Assembly: GCA_040005635.1 (NCBI GenBank)
Contig: JBDTYM010000001.1
Location: 41,324-105,323, forward strand
Origin: Dokdonella_A sp040005635
GTDB lineage: Bacteria; Pseudomonadota; Gammaproteobacteria; Xanthomonadales; Rhodanobacteraceae
Direction of reading: 5' to 3'
DNA: 64,000 bases
Positions 50,027 to 58,813 of this stretch are shown here, in pieces. The notes beneath the pieces were generated by a model that saw only the letters and a program-made list of their open reading frames with translations, ran no database searches and was not told where the DNA came from. Both the position numbers and the translations under genes were made by a program. Within the stretch, counting starts at the first letter, position 1; every line of letters begins with the position of its first letter.

Positions 50027-51307
50027 ATGAAGACGTTGTCTACCCTGGTGCTGGTCGTTGCGGCCAGCACGTTGTCCCTGTCCGCCGGCGCTGCCGATGC
50101 GCCCGCCGCACCTAACGCTGCCGAGCACGCCGCCGCCGTCGCCGCGAAGCAGGCGAAACTGGCGCAGATCAAAGCGGATACCGCGCGCGTACTGCAATCC
50201 AACGCGGCAGCGGCACGTGCTGCCGCGTCGAACACGAAGGCGCAAGGCACCAATACGTATCCGGGTTCGCCGGTGCCCAATCCTGTGCGCGCGTATCCGC
50301 CCAGCTGTGCCGCGTATCCACTGCCGGACAAGGCGAGCGGGCCAAGCAGTGAAATTTATTCAACGGTCATGTCGCTCTACACGCGCGACATCAGTGGAGC
50401 AACCCACGACCCCGAACAGGTTGGCGTGACGATCTGGCGCATCGCCTGCAGCACCGGCGGCTCGCCCACTCCTTACAATTCGACCGGCCAGTTCTACAAC
50501 GCGATGACGTTCTTGCGCATCGACCGCACGGCCGCGAACGAAGGAAATACGGAAGTCTTCCCGACCTTTCCTTTCCTGTCCCTGTCCCAGGCGCCGCTGA
50601 CCGGATCGGAGGATGCTGCCGTCGTCCGTGCCGCCACCGAGCCCAACACCTGGGTCAGCGACGGAACGTTCGATTCTCCGATCTACAACAGCACGACCTA
50701 CGTCCTCGAGAACTTCCTCACGCTGGATTCCTCCGGAAACGTGGATCCCGCTTACAACCACCAGTACAGCGATGCGTTCACGCTGTTTGTGAATCCGTTT
50801 TTCTCCAGTTCGACGCCAGGCGTCGTCGCCTTCCCGATAAATGCCTACAGCCCGACGACAAGCACTTATCCCGACGCCTTCAATCCCCTCCCGATCGACG
50901 GCTATGAGTCGACCTCGTGGTTTGACCCTGCCCACGACGGCGAGGGCATGCTCGTGCAGATTTACGACAACGGCGCCAGCGATACGGGACATCGGACCAT
51001 CGCAACCGGTTGGTACACCTACGATCCGACCGGCCGGCCGTTCTGGATTCTCGCGCAGGGAACGATGGCGGTCGGTGCGACGTCGGTCCAGGCGACCGCC
51101 TACTACACCACGGGCGGCGGTTTCGCCGGCGGTGCAGGCGCTGCGACGACAACCCAGTGGGGAACGGTCACTTTCAGCTTTCCGGACTGCAACCACATGA
51201 ACTTCACGTACAACGGGCAGACCGATGCCACCACGGCAGGACCGGGCGGCACCGGTTCGCGCAGCTGGGTGCGCATCGCCAATATCAACGGGCTTGCCTG
51301 CGAGTAA
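50027..51307 (+). CDS. Secreted protein with C-terminal Xanthomonadales-type beta domain
   Basis: A 426-residue exported protein of unknown function. AAGGGGAA precedes ATG 50027; the signal peptide is MKTLSTLVLVVAASTLSLSAGAA/DA. An Ala-rich helical segment (about 25-75: AAEHAAAVAAKQAKLAQI) leads to a unique region with two Cys, then a C-terminal domain (about 315-426). Its WFDPAHDGEGMLVQIYD and GWYTYDPTGRPFWILAQG match, from memory, a domain repeated in many Xanthomonadales secreted proteins ([WY]x[DN]P...GEG...YD.xGxPxW). A strong intrinsic terminator follows. Confidence 0.82.
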   Translation: MKTLSTLVLVVAASTLSLSAGAADAPAAPNAAEHAAAVAAKQAKLAQIKADTARVLQSNAAAARAAASNTKAQGTNTYPGSPVPNPVRAYPPSCAAYPLPDKASGPSSEIYSTVMSLYTRDISGATHDPEQVGVTIWRIACSTGGSPTPYNSTGQFYNAMTFLRIDRTAANEGNTEVFPTFPFLSLSQAPLTGSEDAAVVRAATEPNTWVSDGTFDSPIYNSTTYVLENFLTLDSSGNVDPAYNHQYSDAFTLFVNPFFSSSTPGVVAFPINAYSPTTSTYPDAFNPLPIDGYESTSWFDPAHDGEGMLVQIYDNGASDTGHRTIATGWYTYDPTGRPFWILAQGTMAVGATSVQATAYYTTGGGFAGGAGAATTTQWGTVTFSFPDCNHMNFTYNGQTDATTAGPGGTGSRSWVRIANINGLACE

Positions 51308-51325
51308 GCGCGTGCTTTGATGGAC

Positions 51326-51360
51326 CGACGATCCCGCCGCTCGGCGGGATCGTCGTTTCT
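51326..51360 (+). terminator. Intrinsic terminator after the secreted protein gene
   Basis: CGACGATCCCGCC (51326-51338) pairs perfectly with GGCGGGATCGTCG (51343-51355) around GCTC, followed by TTTCT. It lies 18 nt after the stop. Because it sits inside the longest in-frame version of hrpB, it also argues that hrpB begins later. Confidence 0.85.
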
Positions 51361-51424
51361 GCAAGCTGGCGCACCCGACGCCACTGTCGGACACTCGCTG
51401 TTTCCGCCTGAAGCTGCGACCCGC

Positions 51425-53971
51425 GTGTCTTTTCCGATCACGTCCCTGCTGCCTGACTTGCGTGCCGCCCTGGAGGCACAGCCGCGTCTGATTCTCGAAG
51501 CGCCCCCCGGCGCCGGCAAGACGACCCAAGTGCCGCCCGCGCTGCTCGACGCGCCGTGGCTTGCCGGCCGCAAGATCCTGCTGCTCGAACCGCGCCGCAT
51601 CGCTGCGCGTGCTGCGGCCGAGTTCATGGCCTCGCAGCGCGGCGAAAGCGTCGGCGCGACGATCGGCTATCGCATCCGTTTCGAATCGAAGGTTTCGGCG
51701 GCGACGCGCATCGAGGTCGTCACCGAGGGCATCCTCACGCGGATGATCCAGGACGATCCCGAGCTGAGTGGCATCGGCGCGATCCTGTTCGACGAGTTCC
51801 ACGAACGTCATCTGCACGGCGATCTCGGCGCGGCACTGGCACTCGACGTGCAGGCGAACCTGCGCGCGGACCTGCGCCTGCTGATCATGTCGGCGACGCT
51901 GGACGGCGAGCGCATCGCACGCTGGTTCGACGCGCCGCAGATCGTCAGCGCAGGGCGCAGTTTCGCGGTGAGCATCGCGCACCCACCTGCGCGAGCCAAT
52001 GAGGCATGGCCGCAGCGCGGCTGGCCGTTTCATTTGCGTCGCGCGGTCGAACAAGCGCTGGCGGAGAACGACGGCGACGTGCTGACATTCCTGCCGGGCC
52101 GGCGCGAGATTGAGCAGGCGCGTGCGGCGCTGACCAACCTTTCCACCACCCCCAGCGGCGCGGGCGGCGGCGCCGCGGGCATCGTCGTGCTCGCCCTGCA
52201 CGGCGAACTCTCGCTGGCCGAACAACACGCCGCACTGGCGCCTGCAATCCCAGGCACGCGCCGCATCGTGCTGGCGACCAATGTCGCCGAATCGAGCCTG
52301 ACCCTGCCGGGCGTGCGCGCGGTCGTCGACAGCGGGCTCGCGCGCGAGCCGCGCTTCGATCCGAACTCCGGTTTCACGCGACTCGATAGCGTGACCATCT
52401 CGCAGGCTTCAGCGGACCAGCGCGCCGGACGTGCCGGTCGGCTCGGCCCCGGCACGTGCTATCGACTGTGGCCGCAGAGCCGGCGTCTCGATCCCGCGCG
52501 CACGCCGGAAATTGCACAAGTGGAATTGTCGCAACTGGCGCTGGAACTCGCCGCGTGGGGGTCGGACGCGCTGCGCTGGCTCGATGCGCCGCCCTCCGGC
52601 GCACTGGCGCAGGCGCGCGACCTGCTGCGCGCGCTCGGCGCACTCGACGAGGCCGGGCGCATTACTGCCGAAGGCCGCGCGATGCTCGCGCTCGGAACGC
52701 AACCGCGTCTGGCCGCAGCGGTGCTGCGCACGTCGGGCGATGTCGAACGGCGCCTCGCCTGCGACCTTGCCGCATTGATAGACGCGCGCAATCCGCTGCG
52801 CGGCGAAGCCGGCCGCAGCGACGATTTTCGCCTGCGCGCCGCCGCCTTGCAGGACTGGCGCGAGCGCCGCGCTGGCGATGTGCGCGAGTCCGGCGCGGAT
52901 CCCGGCGCGCTCGCGGCGATCGCGCAGGCGAGTGACGCATGGCAGCGGCGCATCCGCGCTTTCTCTCCCGTCAATCGCGGACAGATCACGTCGAACCCTG
53001 GCACCGCCGCGGGCGATCTGCTCATGCATGCCTTCCCTGACCGCATCGCACGTCAGGACAATAGCGATCCGCGCCGCTATCAACTGGCCAACGGTCGCGG
53101 TGCGCGTGTGGCCGACGACAGTGCGCTGTACGGAGAGCCATGGCTGGTCGTCGTCGATCTGCGCTACGACGTGCGCGACAGCCGCATCCTCGCCGCTGCG
53201 CCGTTCGATGCGCAGCGCCTCGACTCCGATTTTCCGCAGCGCTTCGTGCGCGTGCGCAGCGTGCGCTGGAATCGCGACACGCGCGCCGTCGAGGTGTTCG
53301 AGGAACGCCGCTTCGATGCGATCGTGCTGGAGCGGCGCTCCGTTCCGGCCAAGCCGGAGGATGCCGTGCCGGCCTTGCTCGCTGCGATCCGCGAACTCGG
53401 ACTCGATGCGCTGCCATGGAGCGATCACGCGCGCGAGCTGCGCCTGCGCATCCAGGCCTTGCGTGCGTGGTCGCCGGATCTCGGGCTGCCGGATTTCTCC
53501 GATCACGCCCTGTTGCACACGCTGGAACAGTGGTTGGCGCCTTATCTCGACGGCAAGCGCCGCCTCGATGCATTGCAGCCGGCCGAGCTGTCCGAGGCGC
53601 TGACGGCACAGCTCGATTACGACCTGCGTCGCACGCTCGACGAGCAGGCGCCGGTCGCGATGCGCGTGCCGAGCGGGATGGAGCGGCGCATCGCCTCCGC
53701 CGCCGACGCGGCGCCCGTGCTTGCGGTGAAACTGCAGGAGTTGTTCGGCCTCGCCGACACGCCGCGCATCGCCAACGGCCGCGTGCCGTTGACGCTGCAC
53801 CTGCTGTCGCCGGGCGGACAACCGATCCAGGTGACGCAGGATCTGCGCAGCTTCTGGGAACGTACCTATCCCGAAGTCAGGAAGGAGCTGAAAGGTCGCT
53901 ACCCGAAACATCCATGGCCGGACGACCCATGGACGGCGACGCCGACGCATCGGGCCAAGCCGCGGCGGTGA
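51425..53971 (+). CDS. hrpB: ATP-dependent helicase HrpB
   Basis: An 848-residue DEAH-family RNA helicase. RecA-like domain 1 has EAPPGAGKTTQVPPALL, EPRRIAARAAAEFMA, DEFHERHLHGDL and MSATLDG; domain 2 has VLTFLPGRREIEQA, ATNVAESSLTLPGVRAVVDSG and QRAGRAGRLGPG; the HrpB C-terminal domain follows (ending RSFWERTYPEVRKELKGRYP with HPWPDDPW). GTG 51425 (VSFPITSLLPDLRAAL) is chosen because the ATG at 51317 would read through the upstream terminator. The role of HrpB in E. coli is poorly defined. Confidence 0.92.
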   Translation: MSFPITSLLPDLRAALEAQPRLILEAPPGAGKTTQVPPALLDAPWLAGRKILLLEPRRIAARAAAEFMASQRGESVGATIGYRIRFESKVSAATRIEVVTEGILTRMIQDDPELSGIGAILFDEFHERHLHGDLGAALALDVQANLRADLRLLIMSATLDGERIARWFDAPQIVSAGRSFAVSIAHPPARANEAWPQRGWPFHLRRAVEQALAENDGDVLTFLPGRREIEQARAALTNLSTTPSGAGGGAAGIVVLALHGELSLAEQHAALAPAIPGTRRIVLATNVAESSLTLPGVRAVVDSGLAREPRFDPNSGFTRLDSVTISQASADQRAGRAGRLGPGTCYRLWPQSRRLDPARTPEIAQVELSQLALELAAWGSDALRWLDAPPSGALAQARDLLRALGALDEAGRITAEGRAMLALGTQPRLAAAVLRTSGDVERRLACDLAALIDARNPLRGEAGRSDDFRLRAAALQDWRERRAGDVRESGADPGALAAIAQASDAWQRRIRAFSPVNRGQITSNPGTAAGDLLMHAFPDRIARQDNSDPRRYQLANGRGARVADDSALYGEPWLVVVDLRYDVRDSRILAAAPFDAQRLDSDFPQRFVRVRSVRWNRDTRAVEVFEERRFDAIVLERRSVPAKPEDAVPALLAAIRELGLDALPWSDHARELRLRIQALRAWSPDLGLPDFSDHALLHTLEQWLAPYLDGKRRLDALQPAELSEALTAQLDYDLRRTLDEQAPVAMRVPSGMERRIASAADAAPVLAVKLQELFGLADTPRIANGRVPLTLHLLSPGGQPIQVTQDLRSFWERTYPEVRKELKGRYPKHPWPDDPWTATPTHRAKPRR

Positions 53972-54328
53972 ACTCGAAGCGCCCCTTCCGCCTTCAGCAC
54001 CTTCCCCCGCTGCGCGGGGCGGGACGACCGGCACTTCCGCTACGAAGTTTCACTATCCTACGACGTCATTCCCGCGAAAACGGGCGAGCTTTTCAACAGC
54101 GAAGCGGGTAATCCATGGGCTTTTTTGCAGCCGGAACAACCAACATGGATTCCCGCTTTCGCGGGAATGACGCCATGAAGCGGTGGGCGGGAACCACCGC
54201 GCCGATGGAACCTCCATCCACCACCCTGGTCTGACAACGCGCCTGCCCGGCGCGCAACGATTCCGCTTCGAGCCGCATCTCCACTCCCTGCTTCAAACCC
54301 AAATCCCAATCCCGAATCCCGGCCCCTC
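53972..54328. other. 357-bp gap with dRS3-like repeats and AATCCC strings
   Basis: It contains a palindromic repeat pair at 54061-54172. Just before the MotA-like start it has the run AAATCCCAATCCCGAATCCC (54299-54318), three near-identical heptamers of a type common in Xanthomonadales intergenic regions (from memory). No gene is seen. Confidence 0.5.
54061..54172. repeat. dRS3-like palindrome pair downstream of hrpB
   Basis: CGACGTCATTCCCGCG...AACGGGCGAG at the left and GATTCCCGCTTTCGCGGGAA then TGACG at the right, arms inverted, enclosing CTTTTCAACAGCGAAGCGGG, also found in the element at 10327. A shortened relative of the MITE-like element. Confidence 0.7.
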
Positions 54329-55429
54329 ATGAGCAACCCGCAACGCGTGCTTCCCTGGATGGCCGTTTTTCTACTCGCGGTCGGATTGCTCGGCGCCGTG
54401 CTCGCGCCGCGCCTGCTGGCGATCTTCGCCGCCAATCCGTTCTTCAACGGCGTGATCCTGGCGGTGCTCGCGGCCGGCGTCATCGTGAACCTGCGCCAGG
54501 TCTTCGTGCTGTCGCGCGAGGTGGCCTGGATCGAAGCGTTCCGTCGTTCCAATCCCGAGCAGCGGCCGCCCGGCAAGCCGCGCCTGCTCGCGCCGATGGC
54601 GCGCATGCTGGATGGACGCGAACGCGGTCGCGCGGCGCTGTCGGCGCCGTCGATGCGCACTATCCTCGACAGCGTGCAACTGCGCCTGGAGGAATCGCGC
54701 GACCTGTCGCGCTACCTGATTGGCCTGGCGATCTTCCTCGGTCTGCTCGGCACCTTCTGGGGCCTGCTGGTGACGATCCGTTCGGTCGCCGACATCATCG
54801 GAACGCTCGATGTCGGCAACGACGCGGTGACGATGTTCAGCGCGTTGAAGGAAAACCTCAAGCAACCCCTCGGCGGCATGTCGACGAGTTTCTCGACATC
54901 GCTGTTCGGCCTCGCCAGTTCGCTGGTGATCGGCTTCCTCGACCTGCAGGCCGGGCACGCGCAGAACCGCTTCTACAATGAACTCGAGGAGTGGTTGTCC
55001 GGCATGACCCGCCTGGCATCGGGCTCGACCTTCGAGGCCGATGCATCGGTGCCGGCGTATGTGCAGGCATTGCTCGAACAGACCGCCGACGGCCTCGACC
55101 GCATGCAGCGCGCGATCGTCGAGAACGAACGCGAGCGCCACGGCAGCAATCAGCAGCTCGGCGAGCTCGGCGCGCAACTCGGCCGCCTGACCGACCTACT
55201 CGGCCGCGATGCGCGCGAACGCCAGGCCGCTGCCGATGTGCAGGACGAACTCAAGAACGTGCTGCGCCAGCTCGCCAGCCAGGCGCCGTCGGAAGCGCGC
55301 TTCTCCGACGAGCTGCGCAGCGAGTTGCGCCTGCTGTCGCGCACGATTGCGGCAGCCCTCGAAGGACAACGGCCACGCGTACCTGCAGCGCCGCCGCCAA
55401 TGACGGCCGAGCGCGAGCCGCGGCGGTGA
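54329..55429 (+). CDS. MotA/TolQ/ExbB-family proton channel subunit
   Basis: A 366-residue membrane protein with four predicted helices (about 8-31, 38-58, 128-150 and 183-208). IFLGLLGTFWGLLVTIRSVADII and MSTSFSTSLFGLASSLVIGFLDLQ match the conserved pore helices of MotA/ExbB stators. A cytoplasmic loop lies between helices 2 and 3, and a helical tail (210-366) with many Glu/Gln/Arg suggests a coiled coil extending into the cytoplasm. It is followed 91 bp later by a MotB/OmpA-like partner. No flagellar or Tol genes are near. Probably a proton-driven motor of unknown output. Confidence 0.87.
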   Translation: MSNPQRVLPWMAVFLLAVGLLGAVLAPRLLAIFAANPFFNGVILAVLAAGVIVNLRQVFVLSREVAWIEAFRRSNPEQRPPGKPRLLAPMARMLDGRERGRAALSAPSMRTILDSVQLRLEESRDLSRYLIGLAIFLGLLGTFWGLLVTIRSVADIIGTLDVGNDAVTMFSALKENLKQPLGGMSTSFSTSLFGLASSLVIGFLDLQAGHAQNRFYNELEEWLSGMTRLASGSTFEADASVPAYVQALLEQTADGLDRMQRAIVENERERHGSNQQLGELGAQLGRLTDLLGRDARERQAAADVQDELKNVLRQLASQAPSEARFSDELRSELRLLSRTIAAALEGQRPRVPAAPPPMTAEREPRR

Positions 55430-55520
55430 GTCGTTTGGACTCACTCGATGTTGGACATCGCAATGAGCGCCGCGGTGAATTCGTTGCGGTAGTGCGCCTC
55501 GAGCACGAGGTCGCCACGCC

Positions 55521-56606
55521 ATGAGCAGTCGCCTGCGGCGACGACGCGCGTTCGACATCTGGCCGGGTTTCGTCGATGCGCTGACCTCGCTGATCATGGT
55601 CATGATCTTCGTCTTGCTGCTGTTCGCGATCGGCCAGTTCGTGCTGACCGATACGCTGGCCGGCAAGAACCGCGCGCTGGATGCATTGAACGCGAAGGTT
55701 GCCGAACTCGCCGAGACGTTGTCGCTGAGCGAGGAGCAGAAGCTCGCGCTGGATGCACGGGCGAAGGAGCTTGCGGCATCGCTTGGCACGACCAGCAGCG
55801 AACGCGATCAGGCGAAGACCGCGCTCGACGCGGTCACCAGCGAGGCGGCGAAACTCAATACCGATATCACCGCGCTGACCGAACTGAAACAGCAGCTCGA
55901 AACCGAAGTCGCTCGCCTTGCCGCGCAGCTCGACTCGTCGAAGCAGGACATGGTCAAGCAGACCGAGCTGACATCCGCCGCGAGCGCGCAGGTGGAGCTG
56001 TTGAATCGGCAACTCGCTGCATTGAACGAGCAGCTGGCGAAAATCCAGGCCGCACTCGACCTCTCGAACAAGGACGCCCGGGCGAAAGACCTGAAGATCG
56101 CCGACCTCGGTAAACAGTTGAACATCGCGCTGGCCAATCGCGTTGGCGAACTCGAACGCTACCGGTCGGAGTTCTTCGGCAAGCTGCGCCAGGCGCTCGG
56201 CGACCGCAGCGATGTGCGCATCGTCGGCGATCGCTTCGTGGTTCCGACCGACATCCTGTTCGACTCCGGCTCGTCCGATCTCGGCGCGGACGCACAAGCG
56301 CGCCTCGCCACGCTCGCCGAGACCGTAAAAGAAGTTGCCGCCGAGATCCCGTCCAGCATTGATTGGGTGCTGCGCATCGACGGCCACACCGACAAGCGTG
56401 CGATCAACACGCCACGCTTCCCGTCGAACTGGGAGCTGTCGAGCGCACGCGCGGTATCGATCGTTAAGGAGCTCGTCGTGCAGGGCATTCCGGCGCATCG
56501 ATTGTCCGCGAACGGTTTTGGCTCATTCCAGCCGCTGGACGACGCCGATACGCCCGAGGCGTACGCGAAGAACCGGCGCATCGAGCTGCAGTTGACGAAC
56601 AGGTAG
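55521..56606 (+). CDS. MotB-like OmpA-family peptidoglycan-binding stator protein
   Basis: A 361-residue partner. A short basic N-terminus and a single membrane helix (DIWPGFVDALTSLIMVMIFV) contain an Asp at the MotB proton-binding position. A long coiled coil (about 50-215: LNAKVAELAETLSLSEEQ and similar heptads) follows. The C-terminal OmpA domain (about 230-361) has DILFDSGSSDLGADAQARL, IDGHTDKR, LSSARAVSIVKEL and AKNRRIELQL. With the MotA-like protein it would couple proton flow to force across the envelope. The long coiled coil is much larger than in flagellar MotB. Confidence 0.9.
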   Translation: MSSRLRRRRAFDIWPGFVDALTSLIMVMIFVLLLFAIGQFVLTDTLAGKNRALDALNAKVAELAETLSLSEEQKLALDARAKELAASLGTTSSERDQAKTALDAVTSEAAKLNTDITALTELKQQLETEVARLAAQLDSSKQDMVKQTELTSAASAQVELLNRQLAALNEQLAKIQAALDLSNKDARAKDLKIADLGKQLNIALANRVGELERYRSEFFGKLRQALGDRSDVRIVGDRFVVPTDILFDSGSSDLGADAQARLATLAETVKEVAAEIPSSIDWVLRIDGHTDKRAINTPRFPSNWELSSARAVSIVKELVVQGIPAHRLSANGFGSFQPLDDADTPEAYAKNRRIELQLTNR

Positions 56607-56638
56607 TGCGGCGGACCGCATCCGCCCGCCCTGCCCCC

Positions 56639-56815
56639 AACCACCGACGTCATTCCCGCGAAAGCGGGGCTTTCAACGGCCGAATGGCCGATCATCCACC
56701 TTGATCTTAGCCGCTTGAAACAAAAGCAAATTGGAATGACCAGCTTCGCTGTTGAAAAGTGCTTCCGCTTTCGCGGGAATGACGTCAGTGGGAGACTTAT
56801 TCAGCATTGCCCTAA
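56639..56815. mobile_element. Truncated inverted copy of the MITE-like element
   Basis: From about 56649 to 56815 it matches the reverse complement of the element at 10327-10514 almost base for base, including ATTCAACGGCCGAATGGCCG-type interior, TTGAAACAAAAGCAAATTGG and the right tip GACTTATTCAGCATTGCCCT. The left terminal repeat is missing; instead AACCACCGACGTCATTCCCG (56639) occurs, and the same string recurs at 56814 directly after the element. Confidence 0.75.
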
Positions 56816-56930
56816 CCACCGACGTCATTCCCGCGAAGGCGGGAATCCATTGTCTGGCGCTTGAAACCGCAACTTGGATTTCCGCTTGACGAGCTTCGCG
56901 GTCGAGAAGCGCTGCGTGGGAATTACGCTT
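56816..56930. repeat. dRS3-like repeat unit adjoining the MITE copy
   Basis: GACGTCATTCCCGCGAAGGC then GGGAATCCATTG opens a further unit of the family, whose right arm (GCGTGGGAATTACGC) is degenerate. Confidence 0.6.
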
Positions 56931-57062
56931 TTTTTGTCGACCGTGGCGGACTGCAACGACCGCTGTCGTTTGCGGTAACAGCAAACAGAATTGGTATCGC
57001 GTCTTTCGGGATGGTCGCAGGGCTCGAGTAGTCGCGCCGTCGTCCATGGCCCGCTTCCTGAG

Positions 57063-57986
57063 TCAACGCCGTACCGCCGCCTGTGCCTCGCGCTGACTCA
57101 CGATCACGCTGCCGAGTATCAGCGCCGCCGCGATCAGCATCGTCGCTGTCGGCGTTTCGCCGAGCAGCAACCACGCCCAGGCGACGCCGAAGATCGGCAC
57201 CAGATAGGTGTTGGTCGAGGCGCGCGAGGCACTCACTCGCTGGATCAGGTGGAAGAACAAACCGTAGGCGATGCCGGTGCAAAGCACGCCGAGCGTGATT
57301 GCGCTGAGCCACGAGCCGAGCGGCGGCGATACGGCAGGCCACGCGACGAACGCGAACGGCGCCAGCATGATCGCAGCGCAACTCAAGGTGCCGGCAACGG
57401 CCGCGAGTGGTGGCACGTCGGCCAACCAGCGCTTTGTGAAGTTCACCGCAAAGCCATAGCACAGCGAAGCCGCCGTGCCGGCGAGCGCCGCCGCGCCGAC
57501 GTTCGCACCTTGTGTCTTGCCACTGGCGAGCACGACGACACCGGCGAAGCCGGCAACGAGCGCGACCGCACGACGCGGACCGATGCGATCGCCATAAACG
57601 AGGAATGCGATCAGTGCGGTGAACAGCACCGTCATGCTGTTCGCAATCGCGCCGATGCCGGCGGGTGCGCGCTCGGCGCCCCAGGCGAACAGCGAGAACG
57701 GAATTGCGGAGTTCAGCGCCCCAATGATCGCGAAGCGGCGCCAGTGCGCCCAGCCGAGGTGCGCGCGGGCACGCCACAGGAACGGCAGCAGGATCAGGGC
57801 GCCGAGCACGATGCGCACCTCGACCAGGGCGAACGGACCGAAGTCGCCTGCCGCGATGCGCATGAACATGAAGGAGCTGCCCCAGATCGCGCCGAGCGCG
57901 GTCAATTCAGCGGCGGTCACCCAGTTCGCCGAAGTGACGGCAGCAGGGTCCGCGGCCACGACATCGCCTTCGAGCTTGGGTTGCAT
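57063..57986 (-). CDS. EamA/DMT family transporter (RhaT/YdcZ-like exporter)
   Basis: A 307-residue drug/metabolite transporter with ten predicted helices in two EamA repeats (about 25-150 and 165-295). The first repeat has LGAIWGSSFMFMRIAAGDFG and the second CYGFAVNFTKRWLADVPP, both typical. ATG 57986 (MQPKLEGDVVAADP) is preferred to 58031. Family members export amino acids, nucleosides or drugs. The gene is divergent from an ArsR-type regulator 103 bp away, which probably controls it. Confidence 0.9.
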   Translation of the reverse strand: MQPKLEGDVVAADPAAVTSANWVTAAELTALGAIWGSSFMFMRIAAGDFGPFALVEVRIVLGALILLPFLWRARAHLGWAHWRRFAIIGALNSAIPFSLFAWGAERAPAGIGAIANSMTVLFTALIAFLVYGDRIGPRRAVALVAGFAGVVVLASGKTQGANVGAAALAGTAASLCYGFAVNFTKRWLADVPPLAAVAGTLSCAAIMLAPFAFVAWPAVSPPLGSWLSAITLGVLCTGIAYGLFFHLIQRVSASRASTNTYLVPIFGVAWAWLLLGETPTATMLIAAALILGSVIVSQREAQAAVRR

Positions 57987-58089
57987 GCGGGCACCGTTGG
58001 GAATCGAAGCGCAATTATCGCCCGATCGCATCCTCGATGCTGCGTCGGCAGGCGAAACGTTTCGGCGCGCGGCGCGCTACGCTGGTGGC

Positions 58090-58794
58090 ATGCATGGTCC
58101 CCGCATCCAGCACGCTCCGGTCACCCGCTACCAGCTCGCCGAGTTTGCACGGGCCATTGCGGAACCAGCGCGCGCGGCGATCCTGCTCGCCCTCATCGAC
58201 GACCGCGCGCGTCCAGCCGGCGAGCTGGCGCAGATTGCGCAAGTCACGGCAGCAACCGCGAGCGCACATCTGCGCCAGCTCTGCGATATCGGCTTGCTGC
58301 GTGTGCATGTGCAGGGGCGCCATCGCTACTATCAGCTGGCCGACGAGGAAATCGCGCACCTCGTCGAGACGCTGGCGCTTGCCAGCGAGCGTCGCGTGCC
58401 AGCGACGCCGGCGCGGCGCGATGCGGCTTTCGTGCGGGCGCGCACTTGCTATCACCATCTGGCCGGACGCCTCGGTGTGGCGCTGTTCGAGCGATTGCGT
58501 GCGGCGGAAGGGCTCGCGCTCGCGAGTGATGCGATTCGTCTCAGCGCGAAGGGCGTCGTGCTGCTGCGCGATGCCGGACTCGAGGAAGACGAGAGCAGTC
58601 TGCTGCGTTTGTGCGGACGCACGTGCGTCGACTGGACCGAACGCCGATTGCATCTGTCCGGGCCGCTCGGTAGCGCAATTGCCAGACGACTGCTCGATCA
58701 CGACTGGCTGCGCCCGCAACACGAGGGCCGCGCGCTGCGAATCAGTACCCGCGGTCGGGCCGGACTGCGTGCGCTCGGTGTCGAGCTGGACTGA
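58090..58794 (+). CDS. ArsR-type winged-helix transcriptional regulator
   Basis: A 234-residue regulator. The N-terminal ArsR/SmtB winged helix covers about 5-95: FARAIAEPARAAILLALIDD, ELAQIAQVTAATASAHLRQL and GLLRVHVQGRHRYYQLADEE. The C-terminal half (RTCYHHLAGRLGVALFERLR... and CGRTCVDWTERRLHLSGPLG) contains Cys and His residues that could sense metal or redox state, but no classical CxC site is seen. It is divergent from the EamA exporter gene, so control of that exporter is the simplest hypothesis. Confidence 0.88.
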   Translation: MHGPRIQHAPVTRYQLAEFARAIAEPARAAILLALIDDRARPAGELAQIAQVTAATASAHLRQLCDIGLLRVHVQGRHRYYQLADEEIAHLVETLALASERRVPATPARRDAAFVRARTCYHHLAGRLGVALFERLRAAEGLALASDAIRLSAKGVVLLRDAGLEEDESSLLRLCGRTCVDWTERRLHLSGPLGSAIARRLLDHDWLRPQHEGRALRISTRGRAGLRALGVELD

Positions 58795-58813
58795 ATGAGC
58801 TCGATCCTCGACC

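Larger units (their letters stand above)
56607..57062. other. 456-bp intergenic repeat region after the motor genes
   Basis: It lies between convergent genes (MotB-like and the EamA exporter) and is mostly repeat DNA: the truncated MITE copy at 56639-56815 and a second dRS3-like stretch to about 56930. No gene and no canonical terminator were found; the hairpins may end transcription from both sides. Confidence 0.55.

Noticed and set aside
51317..51424. Longer N-terminus for HrpB from the ATG at 51317
   Set aside because: This stretch contains a strong intrinsic terminator of the upstream gene and encodes no HrpB-like sequence before residue V at 51425.
54329..56606. Zorya anti-phage system (ZorAB-like motor pair)
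   Set aside because: The MotA/MotB-like pair resembles ZorA/ZorB in general architecture, but no ZorC, ZorD or ZorE gene follows; the neighbours are repeats and an EamA exporter.
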